Source: Burkholderiaceae bacterium (GTDB lineage: Bacteria; Pseudomonadota; Gammaproteobacteria; Burkholderiales; Burkholderiaceae_E). Taken from it: a DNA stretch of 64,000 nucleotides. Positions within the stretch are counted from its first letter, which is position 1. Every line of letters begins with the position of its first letter. A program made the translations under genes and the position numbers. This document shows, in pieces, positions 19,667 to 30,227 of the stretch. The DNA lies in NCBI GenBank assembly GCA_027493945.1, contig JAOSJU010000001.1, forward strand, positions 3,344,484 to 3,408,483, in the 5' to 3' direction. Under the pieces are notes generated by a model. That model made no database searches, was not told where the DNA came from, and was given only the letters and a program-made list of their open reading frames with translations.

Positions 19667-20059
19667 ATGACCACGACGAACCGTTCCATCGTTTCCACGT
19701 CCGGCGCGCCGGCAGCGATCGGGCCTTATTCGCAGGCGGTGCGCGCCGGAAACACCATCTACCTGTCGGGGCAGATCGCGCTGGACCCCGCCAGTGGCCA
19801 GCTGGTCGACGGCGGCATCGCCGCGCAGGCCGAGCAGGTGTTCCGCAACATGAAGGCGGTGGTCGAAGCCGCCGGCGGCTCGCTCGCGCATTGCGTGAAG
19901 CTCACGCTGTTCCTCACCGATCTCGGCCACTTTCCGACGGTCAACGAGATCATGCAGCGCCACTTCGCGCAGCCTTATCCGGCGCGCTCGACCATCGGCG
20001 TCGCCAGCCTGCCGCGCGGTGCGCTCTTCGAGGCCGAGGCGATCGTGGTCCTCGATTGA
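19667..20059 (+). CDS. ridA: RidA-family reactive enamine/imine deaminase
   Basis: A 130-residue protein, normal length for RidA. Characteristic strings are [36 protein letters not shown] and [26 protein letters not shown]. The catalytic Arg is in the PARST segment. It accelerates hydrolysis of 2-aminoacrylate and other enamines released by PLP enzymes such as threonine and serine dehydratases. The stop is 21 nt before the GTG start of recG, a conserved neighbour pair in Burkholderiales. Confidence 0.9.
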   Translation: MTTTNRSIVSTSGAPAAIGPYSQAVRAGNTIYLSGQIALDPASGQLVDGGIAAQAEQVFRNMKAVVEAAGGSLAHCVKLTLFLTDLGHFPTVNEIMQRHFAQPYPARSTIGVASLPRGALFEAEAIVVLD

Positions 20060-20080
20060 CGGCGACGCGGGCCGTGCGCG

Positions 20081-22133
20081 GTGACGCGTACTAGCGAGGC
20101 CGCCACCGCGGCCGCAACGGCCCCCGAGGCGACGCTGTTCGCCCGGCTGGGCATCCGGCGCGAACAGGACCTCGCCCTGCACCTGCCGATCCGCTACGAA
20201 GACGAAACGCGGATCGTGCCGATCGGCTCGCTGCGACCCGGCGAGACCGCCCAGGTGCAGGGCATCGTCGCGCGCCAGGAGATCGTCGCGCGTCCGCGGC
20301 GCGCGCTGGCGGTCGAGCTGCGCGACGACAGCGGGTCGATCACGCTGCGCTTCCTCCACTTCTACGGTTCGCAGCTGCGCCAGTTCGCGGCCGGCAACCG
20401 GGTGCGCGCGCTCGGCGAGGCACGCGGCGGCCTGTTCGGGCTCGAAATGGTGCATCCGCGCTATCGGATCGTCGACGAAGGCGAGCCGCTGCCGCAGACG
20501 CTGACGCCGGTCTATCCGACGGTCTCGGGCCTCGGGCAGGCGCGGCTGCGCGCCGCGATCCTGCGCGCGTTGCGCGCCCTGCAGTGGCGCGAGACAGTGC
20601 CGGCCGATGCGCTGGCCCCCCTCGGCCTGCCGGCGTCGGTCGACGCGCTGCGCGCGATCCACCAGCCGGCGCCCGAAACACCGGCCAGCGCGCTGCACGA
20701 GCGCACGACGCCACCGGCGGCGCGTGATCTTCGACGAGCTGCTCGCGCAACAGTTGTCGCTGCAGCGCGCGCGCGCCGCTCGCGCGGCACAGCGTGCGCC
20801 GCGGCTGGCCGACGACGCGCTCGCGCGGCGCCTGCTCGAAGCGCTGCCGTTCCGGCTCACTGGCGCGCAGCAGCGGGTCTGGCAGGAGATCTCGCGCGAG
20901 CTCGCGGCCACGCAGCCGATGAACCGGCTGCTGCAGGGCGACGTCGGCAGCGGCAAGACGGTGATCGCCGCGCTCGCCGCGGCGCAGGCGATCGGCAGCG
21001 GCTGGCAGGCGGCGATCATGGCGCCCACCGAGATCCTCGCCGAGCAGCACCTGCGCAAGATCGGTCCGTGGCTGGAGCGCATCGGCGTGCGCGTGGCCTG
21101 GCTGTCCGGATCGCTGAAAGACCCCGAGAAGAAGGCGGTGCGCGCGCGTACCTCGTCCGGCGAGGTCGGGTTGCTGATCGGCACGCATGCGCTGATCGAG
21201 GATACGGTGGCCTTCGCGCGGCTCGGGCTGGCGATCGTCGACGAGCAACATCGCTTCGGCGTGGCGCAGCGGCTCGCCCTGCGCACCCGGCTCGAGGCCG
21301 GCGCCGAGGTGCTGCCGCACCAGCTGATGATGAGCGCGACGCCGATTCCGCGCACGCTGGCGATGTCGTATTACGCCGACCTCGACGTCTCGGTGATCGA
21401 CGAGCTGCCGCCGGGTCGCAAGCCGGTGCTCACCAAGCTGGTGTCCGAGGCGCGCCGCGACGAGGTCGTGGCCCGCGTGCGCGCCGCCGCGGCTGCCGGG
21501 CGCCAGGCCTACTGGGTCTGTCCGCTGATCGAGGAGAGCGAGGCGCTCGACCTGCAGACCGCGATCGACACCCACGCCGCGCTGGCGCGCGAACTGGCGC
21601 CGCTGCGCGTCGGGCTGGTGCACGGCCGGCTGCCGCCGGCGGACAAGCAGGCGGTGATGGCGCAGTTCGCGGCCGGTACGCTGCAGGTGCTGGTCGCGAC
21701 CACCGTGATCGAGGTGGGCGTCGACGTGCCCAACGCGACACTCATGGTCGTCGAGCACGCCGAGCGCTTCGGCCTCGCGCAGCTGCACCAGTTGCGCGGC
21801 CGCGTCGGCCGCGGCTCGGGGGAGAGCGTCTGCGTGCTGATGTACCGCGGACCGCTGTCGACGGCGGCGCGCGAGCGGCTGAAGACGATGTACGAGACCC
21901 GCGACGGCTTCGAGATCGCGCGACGCGACCTGCTGCAGCGCGGTCCCGGCGAATTCCTCGGGGCACGACAGTCCGGGGAGGCATTGCTGCGTTTTGCCGA
22001 CCTCGATCGCGACAGCGACCTGCTCGCGTCGGCGCGCGAGGTGGCTGCGAGGCTGCTGCGCGGCGACCCGGCAGCGGTCGACGAACACCTGCGGCGCTGG
22101 TTCGGCGGGCGCGAGGAGTACCTGCGCGCCTGA
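20081..22133 (+). CDS. recG: ATP-dependent DNA helicase RecG, one frameshift near 20716
   Basis: About 684 residues when joined across a single inserted base at about 20712-20722. The span of 2053 nt is one more than a multiple of three. The N-terminal wedge/OB domain (DLALHLPIRYEDETRIVPI) is followed by helicase motifs: Walker A LQGDVGSGKTVIA, motif II IVDEQHRFGVAQR, motif III MMSATPIPRTLAM, and the RecG-specific VEHAERFGLAQLHQLRGRVGRG. RecG remodels stalled replication forks and Holliday junctions. The start is the GTG at 20081, 21 nt after ridA. Confidence 0.9.
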
Positions 22134-22153
22134 GAGGGTGTAGCCGCCGGGCT

Positions 22154-23119
22154 TCAGGCGACGAGCGTTGCGGCGCGCGCGATGGCGGCCAGCCCTGCGG
22201 CGGCCGAGTCGCCGTCGGCCACCTTGCCGCGCAGCCCGAGCCGATGCATCGCGCGGGCGTAGCGCGACGCGAGCTCGCTGCGTGCCACCACCGTCGGCAC
22301 CAGGTCGTGCGGCGACCAGTCCGAGGCGTCGCGGATCTCGGCGCCGATCAGCAGGCCCGACAGGTAGGCGGGAAGCTGGTGGGCGTCGAGCCCGCCGAGC
22401 AGCGCCTCGGTGCGCGCGGTGAACAGCAGGTGGGTCAGCGAGCCGGGCCGCGCGCCGGCGTGGTCGACGCCTTCGTCGAACGCGCGCAGCGCCTGCGCCT
22501 GGTGCTGCGGCGAGTCGTCGGGATCGCCGCACAGGCTGGCCAGCGTCGAGCGCCGGCACAGCAGCGAATAGAGCTCGCCCGTCATGTAGGTGCGGAACGC
22601 AACGACCTGCCGGTCGCGCACCTCGACCCAGCGGCAGTGCGTGCCCGGCAGCACGAACAGGCCCTCGCGACCCTGCAGCGCTCCGAACACCTGCGTCTCG
22701 CCGCCGCGCATCAGGTCGGGCGAGTCGATCTGGCCGCGCGCGACCAGCCCGGGCACGACCCGGAACGGTCGCCCGAGCAGGTCGTCGAAGTTCGACAGGC
22801 GTTGCGCGAGCGTCAGCAACCCGGCGGGCGTGCGCACGCGGCCGGCGTCGCGCCATCCGTCGCGGCTGCCGATCATTCCGCATGCGATCACCGGAAGCGC
22901 GGGCGCGCGGGCGAACCAGTCGCCGCACAGCGCCTCGAGCGCTTCGCGAAAGCGCCCGTCGGCGATCGTGGCCACGCCCGCAGTCGACTCGCGGCGCGCC
23001 ACGATGCCGCCCGCGTCGATCAGCCAGGCGCGCAGCGCGCTCGATCCCCAGTCGACGCCGATCAGCGATGCGGAGTCGTCGCGAGGCGCGGCTGCGGCGT
23101 GCGTGGGCGTTGCGGGCAT
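22154..23119 (-). CDS. dgoK: 2-dehydro-3-deoxygalactonokinase
   Basis: A 321-residue DgoK-family sugar-acid kinase. The phosphate-binding N-terminus is LIGVDWGSSALRAWLID. Family blocks follow: ACGMIGSRDGW, FVVPG/VVPGLVARG, MRGGETQVFGAL, VLPGTHCRWVEV and MTGELYSLL. It phosphorylates 2-keto-3-deoxygalactonate in the De Ley-Doudoroff galactonate pathway. No dgoA aldolase or sugar transporter is adjacent, which is unusual, since these genes normally cluster. It converges with recG, with a short inverted repeat CGCCTGA/TCAGGCG between the stops, and is divergent from oxyR across 47 bp. Confidence 0.85.
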   Translation of the reverse strand: MPATPTHAAAAPRDDSASLIGVDWGSSALRAWLIDAGGIVARRESTAGVATIADGRFREALEALCGDWFARAPALPVIACGMIGSRDGWRDAGRVRTPAGLLTLAQRLSNFDDLLGRPFRVVPGLVARGQIDSPDLMRGGETQVFGALQGREGLFVLPGTHCRWVEVRDRQVVAFRTYMTGELYSLLCRRSTLASLCGDPDDSPQHQAQALRAFDEGVDHAGARPGSLTHLLFTARTEALLGGLDAHQLPAYLSGLLIGAEIRDASDWSPHDLVPTVVARSELASRYARAMHRLGLRGKVADGDSAAAGLAAIARAATLVA

Positions 23120-23166
23120 GGTCGCAGTATGCCCGAGTCACCGCTTGGTATGATCGCGCCAAGTCC

Positions 23167-24111
23167 ATGACGCTCACCGAACTCAAGTACATCGTCGCCG
23201 TGGCGCGCGAGCGCCACTTCGGCCGGGCGGCCGACGCCTGCTTCGTCAGCCAGCCGACGCTGTCGGTGGCGATCCGCAAGCTCGAGGAAGAGCTGGGCGT
23301 GCAGTTGTTCGAGCGCGGCGGCAGCGAGGTCGCCGTCACGCCGGTGGGCGCCCGGATCGTCGAGCAGGCCCAGCACGTGCTCGAGCAGACCAACGCGATT
23401 CGCGAGATCGCGGTGCAGGGCAAGGATCCGCTGACGGGCCCGCTGCGCGTCGGCGTCATCTATACCATCGGGCCCTACCTGCTGCCGCGGCTGGTGCCGC
23501 GGATGATCGAGGACGCGCCGCAGATGCCGCTGCTGCTGCAGGAGAACTTCACCGTGAAGCTGCTCGAACTGCTGCGCCAGGGCGACGTCGACCTCGCGAT
23601 CCTCGCCGATCCGTTTCCCGACCACGGACTGGCCACGCAGGGCGTTTACGACGAGCCCTTCGTGGTCGCGGTGCCGAAGCAGCACCGGTGGGTGCGGCGA
23701 AAGACGATCCGCTCGGCCGAGCTGAAGGAGCAGACGATGCTGCTCCCGGGTACCGGGCACTGCTTTCGCGACCAGGTGCTCGAGGTGTGTCCCGAGCTGT
23801 CGCGTTATTCGCAATCGAGCGTGGGCATCCAGAAGACCTTCGAGGGCTCGTCGCTCGAGACGATCCGGCACATGGTGGCGTCGGGCGTCGGCATCACCGT
23901 GCTGCCCTGGACCGCCTGCGCGCAGCCGCGCGAGGACGACCTGCTGCGCTACATTCCGTTCATGGCGCCGCCACCACACCGGCGGGTGTCGCTGGTCTGG
24001 CGCAAGAGCTTCGGGCGGGTGGCGGCCATCGAGGCGGTGCGGCGCGCGATCCTCGACGCCGATCTTCCCGGCGTCACGCCGCTGCCCGACGAGCGTCCGG
24101 TGTTCCACTGA
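23167..24111 (+). CDS. oxyR: LysR-type hydrogen peroxide sensor OxyR
   Basis: A 314-residue LysR regulator. The N-terminal HTH is MTLTELKYIVAVARERHFGRAA...SQPTLSVAIRKLEEELG. The redox pair falls exactly at Cys199 and Cys208 in GTGHCFRDQVLEVCPE, the positions that define OxyR. Peroxide forms the disulfide, which changes DNA binding and induces catalase and peroxiredoxin genes. None of its usual targets (katG, ahpC) is adjacent. recG-oxyR proximity is common in Burkholderiales. It is divergent from dgoK. Confidence 0.93.
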   Translation: MTLTELKYIVAVARERHFGRAADACFVSQPTLSVAIRKLEEELGVQLFERGGSEVAVTPVGARIVEQAQHVLEQTNAIREIAVQGKDPLTGPLRVGVIYTIGPYLLPRLVPRMIEDAPQMPLLLQENFTVKLLELLRQGDVDLAILADPFPDHGLATQGVYDEPFVVAVPKQHRWVRRKTIRSAELKEQTMLLPGTGHCFRDQVLEVCPELSRYSQSSVGIQKTFEGSSLETIRHMVASGVGITVLPWTACAQPREDDLLRYIPFMAPPPHRRVSLVWRKSFGRVAAIEAVRRAILDADLPGVTPLPDERPVFH

Positions 24112-24127
24112 AGTCGCGAGCGAGATC

Positions 24128-25041
24128 ATGAGCGAACCCCTGCCTATCCGACGATCGAACAGACCATCGGCCGCACGCCGCTGGTGAAGCTGCAGCGCCT
24201 CCCCGGCGCCGACGGCGATGCCCGGGGCAACGTCGTGCTGGGCAAGATGGAAGGCAACAACCCGGCCGGATCGGTCAAGGACCGACCCGCGCTGGCAATG
24301 ATCGCGCGCGCCGAGGCGCGGGGCGAGATCCGCCCCGGCGACACGCTGATCGAGGCGACTTCGGGCAACACCGGCATCGGGCTTGCGATGGCGGCGGCGC
24401 TGCGCGGCTACCGGATGGTGCTGATCATGCCGGAGAACCTGTCGCTCGAGCGGCGCCAGTCGATGAAGGCGTACGGCGCCGAACTCGTCCTGGTCAGCCG
24501 CGAGCAGGGCATGGAGGGCGCGCGCGACCTCGCCGACCAGATGCAGCAAGAGGGGCGCGGCCGCGTGCTCGACCAGTTCTCGAACGACGACAACTGGGCG
24601 GCGCACTACGAAACCACCGGTCCCGAGATCTGGGACGACACGAAGGGCCGGGTCACGCACTTCGTTTCGGCGATGGGCACCACCGGCACGATCACCGGCG
24701 TGTCGCGCTACCTGAAGGAGCGCAACCCGTCGGTGTGCATCGTGGGCGCGCAGCCGACCGAGGGTTCGTCGATCCCGGGCATCCGGAAGTGGCCCGAGGC
24801 GTACATGCCGACGATCTATCGGCACGCGCGCGTCGACCGGATCGAGTCGGTCTCGCAGGCCGATGCCGAGGAGATGGCGCGGCGCCCGGCGGTCGAGGAA
24901 GGGATCTTCTGCGGAATCTCGTCGGCCGGCGCGTGCTGCATCGCGCTGCGACTGGCCCGCGAGGCCGGGAACGCGACGATCGTGTTCGTCGTCTGCGATC
25001 GCGGCGACCGCTATCTCTCCACCGGCGTGTTCCCGGGATAG
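24128..25041 (+). CDS. cysM: Cysteine synthase B (O-acetylserine/O-phosphoserine type), frameshift near 24142
   Basis: About 304 residues if one missing base is restored at 24140-24144. The expected N-terminus is MSEPLPYPTIEQTIGRTPLV. Downstream the frame is clean: NPAGSVKDRPAL with the PLP lysine, the phosphate loop TSGNTGIGLAMAAAL, and the CysM-type GTTGTITGVSRYLKE. The end GIFCGISSAGA binds PLP nitrogen. It makes cysteine from an activated serine and sulfide or thiosulfate. The 17-nt gap from oxyR and same orientation suggest a shared transcript. Confidence 0.88.
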
Positions 25042-25057
25042 CCCACGTTCCTCCTCG

Positions 25058-25939
25058 ATGCACGCCGACCACGCGCCGCTGCGCGCCATCGTTCTGCTGG
25101 TCGGCGCCTGCGTCAGCTTCGCGCTTCTCGACAGCGTCGCGAAGTACCTGTCGCAGACCCACCATCCGCTGCTGGTCGCCTGGGCGCGCTACGTCTTTCA
25201 CGTCCTGGTCATGGCGGCGATCTTCATGCCGCGCATGGGGCGCGCGCTGCTGCGCACGCGGCGGCTCTCGCTGCAGGTCGCGCGCGGCGTGTGCCTGGGC
25301 ATGTCGTCGGTGTGTTTCTTCTCGAGCGTGGCCTACCTGCCGCTGGCCGAGGCCACCGCGATCGTTTCGATCGCGCCGATCCTGGTTTCCGTCGGCGCGG
25401 TGGTCCTGATGCACGAGCGCGTGCCACGCGGCACCTGGCTGTCGCTGGCGCTCAGTTTCGGTGGCGTGCTGCTGATCGTGCGTCCCGGCAGTGCGCTGTT
25501 CGGCTGGGCGGCGGCGCTGCCGCTGGTCGCAGCGCTGTTCATCGTCGGCTACCAGCTGCTCACCCGCAAGCTCGCCGGCGTCGACAACGGGCTGGCGACG
25601 CTGTTCATCGGCGCGCTGGTCGCCGCGGTGATGCTGGCGGTGGTCGCGCCGGGGCGCTGGCAGCTGCCCGAGACCTGGCTGCAGGCCGTGCTGTTCGTCG
25701 CGATGGGCGCGATCGGCGCCTTCGGCCACCTGCTGCTGGTGCGCGCGTACGAGCACGGCTCGGCGGCCGCGCTCGCGCCGTTCGGCTACACGCACTCGGT
25801 CATGGCGGTGGTCTTCGGGCTGCTGTTCTTCGGCCAGTTTCCCGACGCGGTGTCGCTCGCCGGCATCGTGCTGATCGTCTCCACCGGGGTGATGATGGCG
25901 GCGCTGCGCAGGGTCGACGCGCGCCCGATCGAGGATTGA
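25058..25939 (+). CDS. EamA/DMT-family transporter
   Basis: A 293-residue protein with about ten hydrophobic helices arranged as two EamA repeats. The first runs from about residue 10 to 135 and the second from about 145 to 285. Typical family strings are FLSSVAYLPLAEATAI-like (SSVAYLPLAEATAIVSIAPI) and AYEHGSAAALAPFGYTHSV. It is an inner-membrane drug/metabolite exporter-type carrier. The substrate cannot be inferred. It starts 16 nt after cysM and so is likely in the same operon, possibly exporting a sulfur or amino-acid metabolite, which is only inference from position. Confidence 0.82.
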   Translation: MHADHAPLRAIVLLVGACVSFALLDSVAKYLSQTHHPLLVAWARYVFHVLVMAAIFMPRMGRALLRTRRLSLQVARGVCLGMSSVCFFSSVAYLPLAEATAIVSIAPILVSVGAVVLMHERVPRGTWLSLALSFGGVLLIVRPGSALFGWAAALPLVAALFIVGYQLLTRKLAGVDNGLATLFIGALVAAVMLAVVAPGRWQLPETWLQAVLFVAMGAIGAFGHLLLVRAYEHGSAAALAPFGYTHSVMAVVFGLLFFGQFPDAVSLAGIVLIVSTGVMMAALRRVDARPIED

Positions 25940-25982
25940 ACGGGCGCGACGGCGGCCCGCGGACCGGCGTCGCCCGGCCCGC

Positions 25983-27164
25983 TCAGCGCCGCGCGGCCAG
26001 CTGGCGCGAGAGTTCGTAGACCGCCATCGCGTAGAAGCTCGAGCGGTTGTAGCGGGTGATCGCGAAGAAGTTCTGCGCGCCCAGGTAGTAGCTCGGCGCA
26101 TCGTCGCCGTTGGGCAGGTCGACCAGCGCCAGCGGCATGTCCGGCGAAACCGGTTCGGTGCTCGAGACGCCGTACTCGGCCAGCTCGCCGATCGTGAACT
26201 GCGGCCGGATGCCGGCCTCGACCAGCGGCGCAAGCCGCGCTTCGCTGTCGAAGCGCATCTCCAGGCGCACCGGTTCGCCGTTGCGCCAGCCGTGCGTGGC
26301 GAGGAAGCTGGCGACGCTGCCGATCGCGTCGGCCGGATTCGACTGCAGCTCGACGCTGCCGTCGCCGTCCAGGTCGACCGCGAACCGGCGGATGCTGCCC
26401 GGCATGAACTGCGGCAGGCCGATCGCGCCGGCGAACGAACCACGCACCGAGAAGACGTCGAGAGCGGATTCGCGGCTGTAGAGCAGGTACTCCTCGAGCT
26501 CCCCGCGAAAGTAGTCGGCGCGCCGCGGATAGTCGAAGGCCAGCGTGGTGAGCACGTCCAGCACGCGGAAGTCGCCGGTGATGCGGCCATAGAGCGTCTC
26601 GACGCCGATGATCGCGACGACGATCTCGGGGGGCACGCCGAATCGCTGCGCCGCAAGCTCGAGCCAGAGCTCCTGCTCGCGCCAGAAGCGCAGTCCTTCG
26701 CGGATGCGCAGCGGATCGAGGAAGCGCGAGCGGTACGCGGCCCACGAGCGCTTGAACTCCGGAGGCGGCGGCGCCATCAGTCGCATTGCCGCGTCGTTGC
26801 GCCGCACCTGCGAGAACATCTGCAGCAGCTCGGACTCGATGAAGCCGTGGCGCTCGGCCATCCCGGCGACGAAGGCGCGGACCTGCGGGCGGTCGGCGTA
26901 GCCGGCGGCCGTTGTCGCGGCGGCGTTGGTCGCGGCGGATCCGGCGGTCGCGGTGCCCGCAGTGGCAGCGGCAACGGGCGCCGCTGCGGGCCGCTTCGCG
27001 CGCCGTTTCGCTTCGGCGCCGCCCGGCGCGGTGGCGACCGCGATGACCAGCGCGGCCAGCGCGGCGTGCATGACGGTGGCGACGCTCGCAGCGATTGCGG
27101 CGCGGCGGCCGGCGCCCCGGGCCCTGACAGGCAGGGGCGGGCGGCGGTCGGACGCGGGGCTCAC
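25983..27164 (-). CDS. mltB: Lytic murein transglycosylase B-type
   Basis: Up to 393 residues from a GTG start overlapping the preceding stop as GTGA (27161-27164). An internal ATG at 27071 would give 362. The N-terminus has an Arg-rich stretch, then a hydrophobic signal segment ([15 protein letters not shown]), then an Ala-rich linker. The catalytic domain shows [16 protein letters not shown] with the active Glu, [20 protein letters not shown], and the end [22 protein letters not shown]. It cleaves peptidoglycan glycan strands with 1,6-anhydro product in the periplasm. Overlap suggests translational coupling with the transglutaminase gene. Confidence 0.86.
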   Translation of the reverse strand: MSPASDRRPPLPVRARGAGRRAAIAASVATVMHAALAALVIAVATAPGGAEAKRRAKRPAAAPVAAATAGTATAGSAATNAAATTAAGYADRPQVRAFVAGMAERHGFIESELLQMFSQVRRNDAAMRLMAPPPPEFKRSWAAYRSRFLDPLRIREGLRFWREQELWLELAAQRFGVPPEIVVAIIGVETLYGRITGDFRVLDVLTTLAFDYPRRADYFRGELEEYLLYSRESALDVFSVRGSFAGAIGLPQFMPGSIRRFAVDLDGDGSVELQSNPADAIGSVASFLATHGWRNGEPVRLEMRFDSEARLAPLVEAGIRPQFTIGELAEYGVSSTEPVSPDMPLALVDLPNGDDAPSYYLGAQNFFAITRYNRSSFYAMAVYELSRQLAARR

Positions 27165-29135
27165 GGCTTGAAGGCTTGCACGGACTTGCGCAAGTGTCGC
27201 ACGGCTGCGCGATCGGGCGCCGCCTCGGCGTAGCGCAGTCGCTCGTAGGCCGCGACGATCCGTCGCGCCTCGGCCAGCCGGGCGTCGTCGAGCGCGCGCC
27301 CGATGCGCGCGAGGTGGCGCGACGCGGTCTCGTGCCTGGCGCGGCCGAGGCCCACGGCCGCCAGCCTCAGGCAGAACGATTCGTAGGCCTGCACCACCGG
27401 ATCGCGCGGCAGGTGCGGGCGCAAGGTGAGCACCGCCACCGCGCCGATCAGCGCGGCGAGCACGCCCGCCAGCAGCGCGGCGAGCTGCCGCCAGTCGCTC
27501 GCCGCGACGCCGAGGCGAGCGAGCAGGCTCTGCTGTCGGTTGCGGTCGTATGACAGCACCCACTGGTTCCGGCGTTGCCGATCGCGTCCGAGTTGAACCA
27601 CAGGCGCCGCGCGAGCGAGCGCGCCGCCAGTCCTGGCCCGATGCGAACTGGCCCAGGCGCAGGCCGCGCTCGATGCGTTGCGGCGCGACCGCGGCGGTGG
27701 GATCGACCCCCCCCCCCCCGCGGCCGGCGCCCCCCACCCCCGCCCGGGGGTGCGCGTCGGCCTGCCGCACCAGCCAGTAGCCGTCAACGGGATTTCGCTC
27801 GCCGCCCTGGTAACCGGTGACGATGCGCGCCGGGATGCCCAGCGCCCGCATCAGCACCGCGAACGCGCTCGCGTAATGCTCGCAGAAGCCGGCACGCGAT
27901 TCGAACAGGAAGTCGTCGACGCTGTCACGACCGAGGAGCGGTGGCTCGGGCGTGTAGCGAAACGGCTGCTGGCGGAACATCTGCAGCGCACGCTCGAGCA
28001 GCCGCTCGTCGGCGCCCGGAGCGGCACCTGCCTCGTCGCGCCAGCGTGCGGCCATTCCGACGGTGCGCGGATTGAAGCCGGCCGGCAGTGCGAGCCAGCT
28101 GCGCAGCGAAGTGGCGTCTTCGTCGATGCCAGCCCGGAAGTCGGTGACCGAGACCACCGTCATCCGCAGGCGCCCGGCAATCGGCGTCGGCGAGACCAGT
28201 TGCAGGTCGGGGCGCAGGATGGGGCGAACCGAATCCGACTCGGCGCGCGCCGGCATCTCCAGCGCGAACAGCCAGTTGCGGTCGGTGGGCTCCTGCGTCA
28301 CCGTGTAGCGGAACGACTCGCCTTGCGCGCCGAACTCGAGCCGCGTCGCGCCCGCCGGAGTCGAGCGCGCGTCGTGCGCGCGCCAGGCCTGGCCGTCGAA
28401 ACTGCCGAAGACCGGCCCGCGCCAGTAGAGCAGCGCGGTCGGCGGCGTCGCGCCGTCGAACAGGACCCGGAACGCGATCGCGTCGGATTCGGAGAGCTGC
28501 GCGATGTTGCCGGGCGTCATCGCGTCGGACAAACCGGTGCGCGCACGCTGCGTGTCGCCGGACATGCCCCACAGCGGTCCGCCGAACCTGGGGAACAGCA
28601 GGAACACCGCGGCGGCGATCGGCAAGGCCTGCGCCAGCATCAGGCCGACGCTGCGCAGACGCTGCCCGATTGGGGTTTCGTGCTGCCGGAACTGCATCGT
28701 GAGCATCGCCGCGAGCAGCCCGTAGAGCGCCGCCACCACCGCGAGCGCGGTGGCGACCGACTGCGAGTGGAAGAACGCGGCGAGCAGCAGGAAGAAGCAG
28801 AGGAAGATCACCACGAACAGGTCGCGCCGGGCGCGCATCTCCATCAGCTTCAGTCCGAGGAACAGCACCAGCAGCGCGACGCCGGGTTCGCGTCCGAGGA
28901 GGGTCTGGTAGTGCGCATAGACCGCCGCGGTGCAGGCGATCGCGGCGGCCCATCGCACCGAGGCGCTCGGCAGCCAGCGGCCCGAAAGCACCAGCAGCAG
29001 CCGCCATGCGAACAGCACGAAGAAGCCGGCGCTGGTCCACGAGGGCAGGTGCGGCAGGTGCGGCAGCACCGACAGCGCGACCGGCAGCATCAGGAACAGC
29101 GTCTCGCGCCGCTCGCGCTCCCATTGCGCGCCCAT
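27161..29135 (-). CDS. TgpA-like membrane transglutaminase, two frameshifts and a corrupted stretch
   Basis: About 658 residues. The N-terminal third is a bundle of hydrophobic helices (such as [24 protein letters not shown]). The periplasmic transglutaminase core retains the triad: Cys in [20 protein letters not shown], His in VRQADAH, and Asp in VDPTAAVAP. Between His and Asp the expected Trp-rich segment is replaced by Gly/Pro/Arg codons from a G/C-only run (27708-27757). Deletions near 27630 and 27570 shift the frame before [20 protein letters not shown], and a last transmembrane helix ([20 protein letters not shown]) follows. It is the third gene of a MoxR - DUF58 - transglutaminase operon, a common set thought to act on cell-envelope proteins. 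Confidence 0.8.
27708..27757. other. G/C-only low-complexity stretch, probable base-calling artefact
   Basis: A run of 13 C and several shorter C and G runs replace the conserved segment of the transglutaminase gene between His and Asp. The reading frame is kept, and the change can be explained by A/T-to-G/C substitutions without indels. Confidence 0.7.
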
Positions 29136-29192
29136 CGTCCCCCGAGCGCGCGCAACGAATAGTGGAGTCCGGCCGCCATGGATGTCCGCTGC

Positions 29193-30227
29193 TCAGGCAC
29201 CCCAGGTGGCCAGCGCCTCGAGGCAGCGCGTGCGGTGGGCCGCCCCGTGGTCGATGGCGATGCAGGTGCCGGGAATCGCCAGCGAGTAGCGCACGCCGGC
29301 TGCGTCGGCGTCGAGTACCCAACGGGTGAGCCGCGACAGGCGCGCCTCGGTGTTCATCGACGCGGGCAGCACCGACCATTCGAGCGAGAGTTCGCCGAGG
29401 TCGCCGCCGTCGAACTGCTTGCTGATCAGGTTGTCGGACGCAGTGCGCGCGATCGCCTTCCAGGCGATCAGCCGCGGCGAGTCGCCGGCCGCGTACGGGC
29501 GCAGCGCCGCGATGTCCTCGCTGCCCTGTCCGCGCGCGCTGCCTTCGCCGCTCGCCGCCGCGCGCGCCGGCAGTGGCGCGGCCGGGGTCTCGGGTTGCGG
29601 GTAGACCAGCACGCGCAGCGCCGGATGCCAGCGCGCCCAGGCGCGCCAGATGCCCATCGGGAACGTGCTCGCGAGCGTGAGGCGCGGCACCTGCATCCAC
29701 CCGCGCCTGCGGGCCGGCAGCGCGATCGTCACGAAGTGCTCGGTGCCCGGTGCCACGTCGAAGTACTCGGGCTGCGCCATGCCGGCGGCGTTCAGGCACA
29801 GCGCGAAGCGCTCGAGTTTCGTCGGGTTGCGCGCGATCAGCGTGAATTCCGCGATCTGGCCGGCGAACACCGGATCGGCGCGCCCGGCGCGCAGCGTGAG
29901 CATCGCCAGGTTGCGCCAGGTGTGCAGCATCGCCACGAGCGCGATCGACGCGACGAGGAAAGTCAATGCATGGCCGAGCGACAGCTGATAGTTGACCGCG
30001 GTGACGAGCATCGTCAGCACTACCGCCGCGAGCAGCGACCCGGCGCGCGTGGGCAGCATGAACACGTTGCGCCGGGTGAGCCGGTGGTCGCCCGCGCGCG
30101 GACGGCTGCGACCGGGGATCAGGTCGATCAGTCTCTGGTACAGCGGGCCGGCCCGCGCGTCGGCGATCGACGGCACGGGCCCGGGCGCGCCTGCCCGCGC
30201 ATCGGGGCCGTGCGCGACCGTGTTCAC
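29193..30227 (-). CDS. DUF58 domain-containing membrane protein
   Basis: A 344-residue protein starting at a GTG (complement of 30225-30227) that overlaps the stop of the upstream ATPase as GTGA. Two hydrophobic helices (AGSLLAAVVLTMLVTAVNYQL and ALTFLVASIALVAMLHTW) precede the VWA-related DUF58 core, whose hallmark is EDIAALRPYAAGDSPRLIAWKAIAR. In this gene neighbourhood such proteins pair with MoxR ATPases and transglutaminases in envelope stress or assembly. The metal-binding VWA residues are not obviously complete, as is usual in DUF58. Confidence 0.85.
   Translation of the reverse strand: MNTVAHGPDARAGAPGPVPSIADARAGPLYQRLIDLIPGRSRPRAGDHRLTRRNVFMLPTRAGSLLAAVVLTMLVTAVNYQLSLGHALTFLVASIALVAMLHTWRNLAMLTLRAGRADPVFAGQIAEFTLIARNPTKLERFALCLNAAGMAQPEYFDVAPGTEHFVTIALPARRRGWMQVPRLTLASTFPMGIWRAWARWHPALRVLVYPQPETPAAPLPARAAASGEGSARGQGSEDIAALRPYAAGDSPRLIAWKAIARTASDNLISKQFDGGDLGELSLEWSVLPASMNTEARLSRLTRWVLDADAAGVRYSLAIPGTCIAIDHGAAHRTRCLEALATWGA

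Noticed and set aside
27708..27757. G-quadruplex or regulatory G-run in the transglutaminase gene
   Set aside because: The run replaces conserved codons exactly and without indel, which points to miscalled bases and not a functional element.
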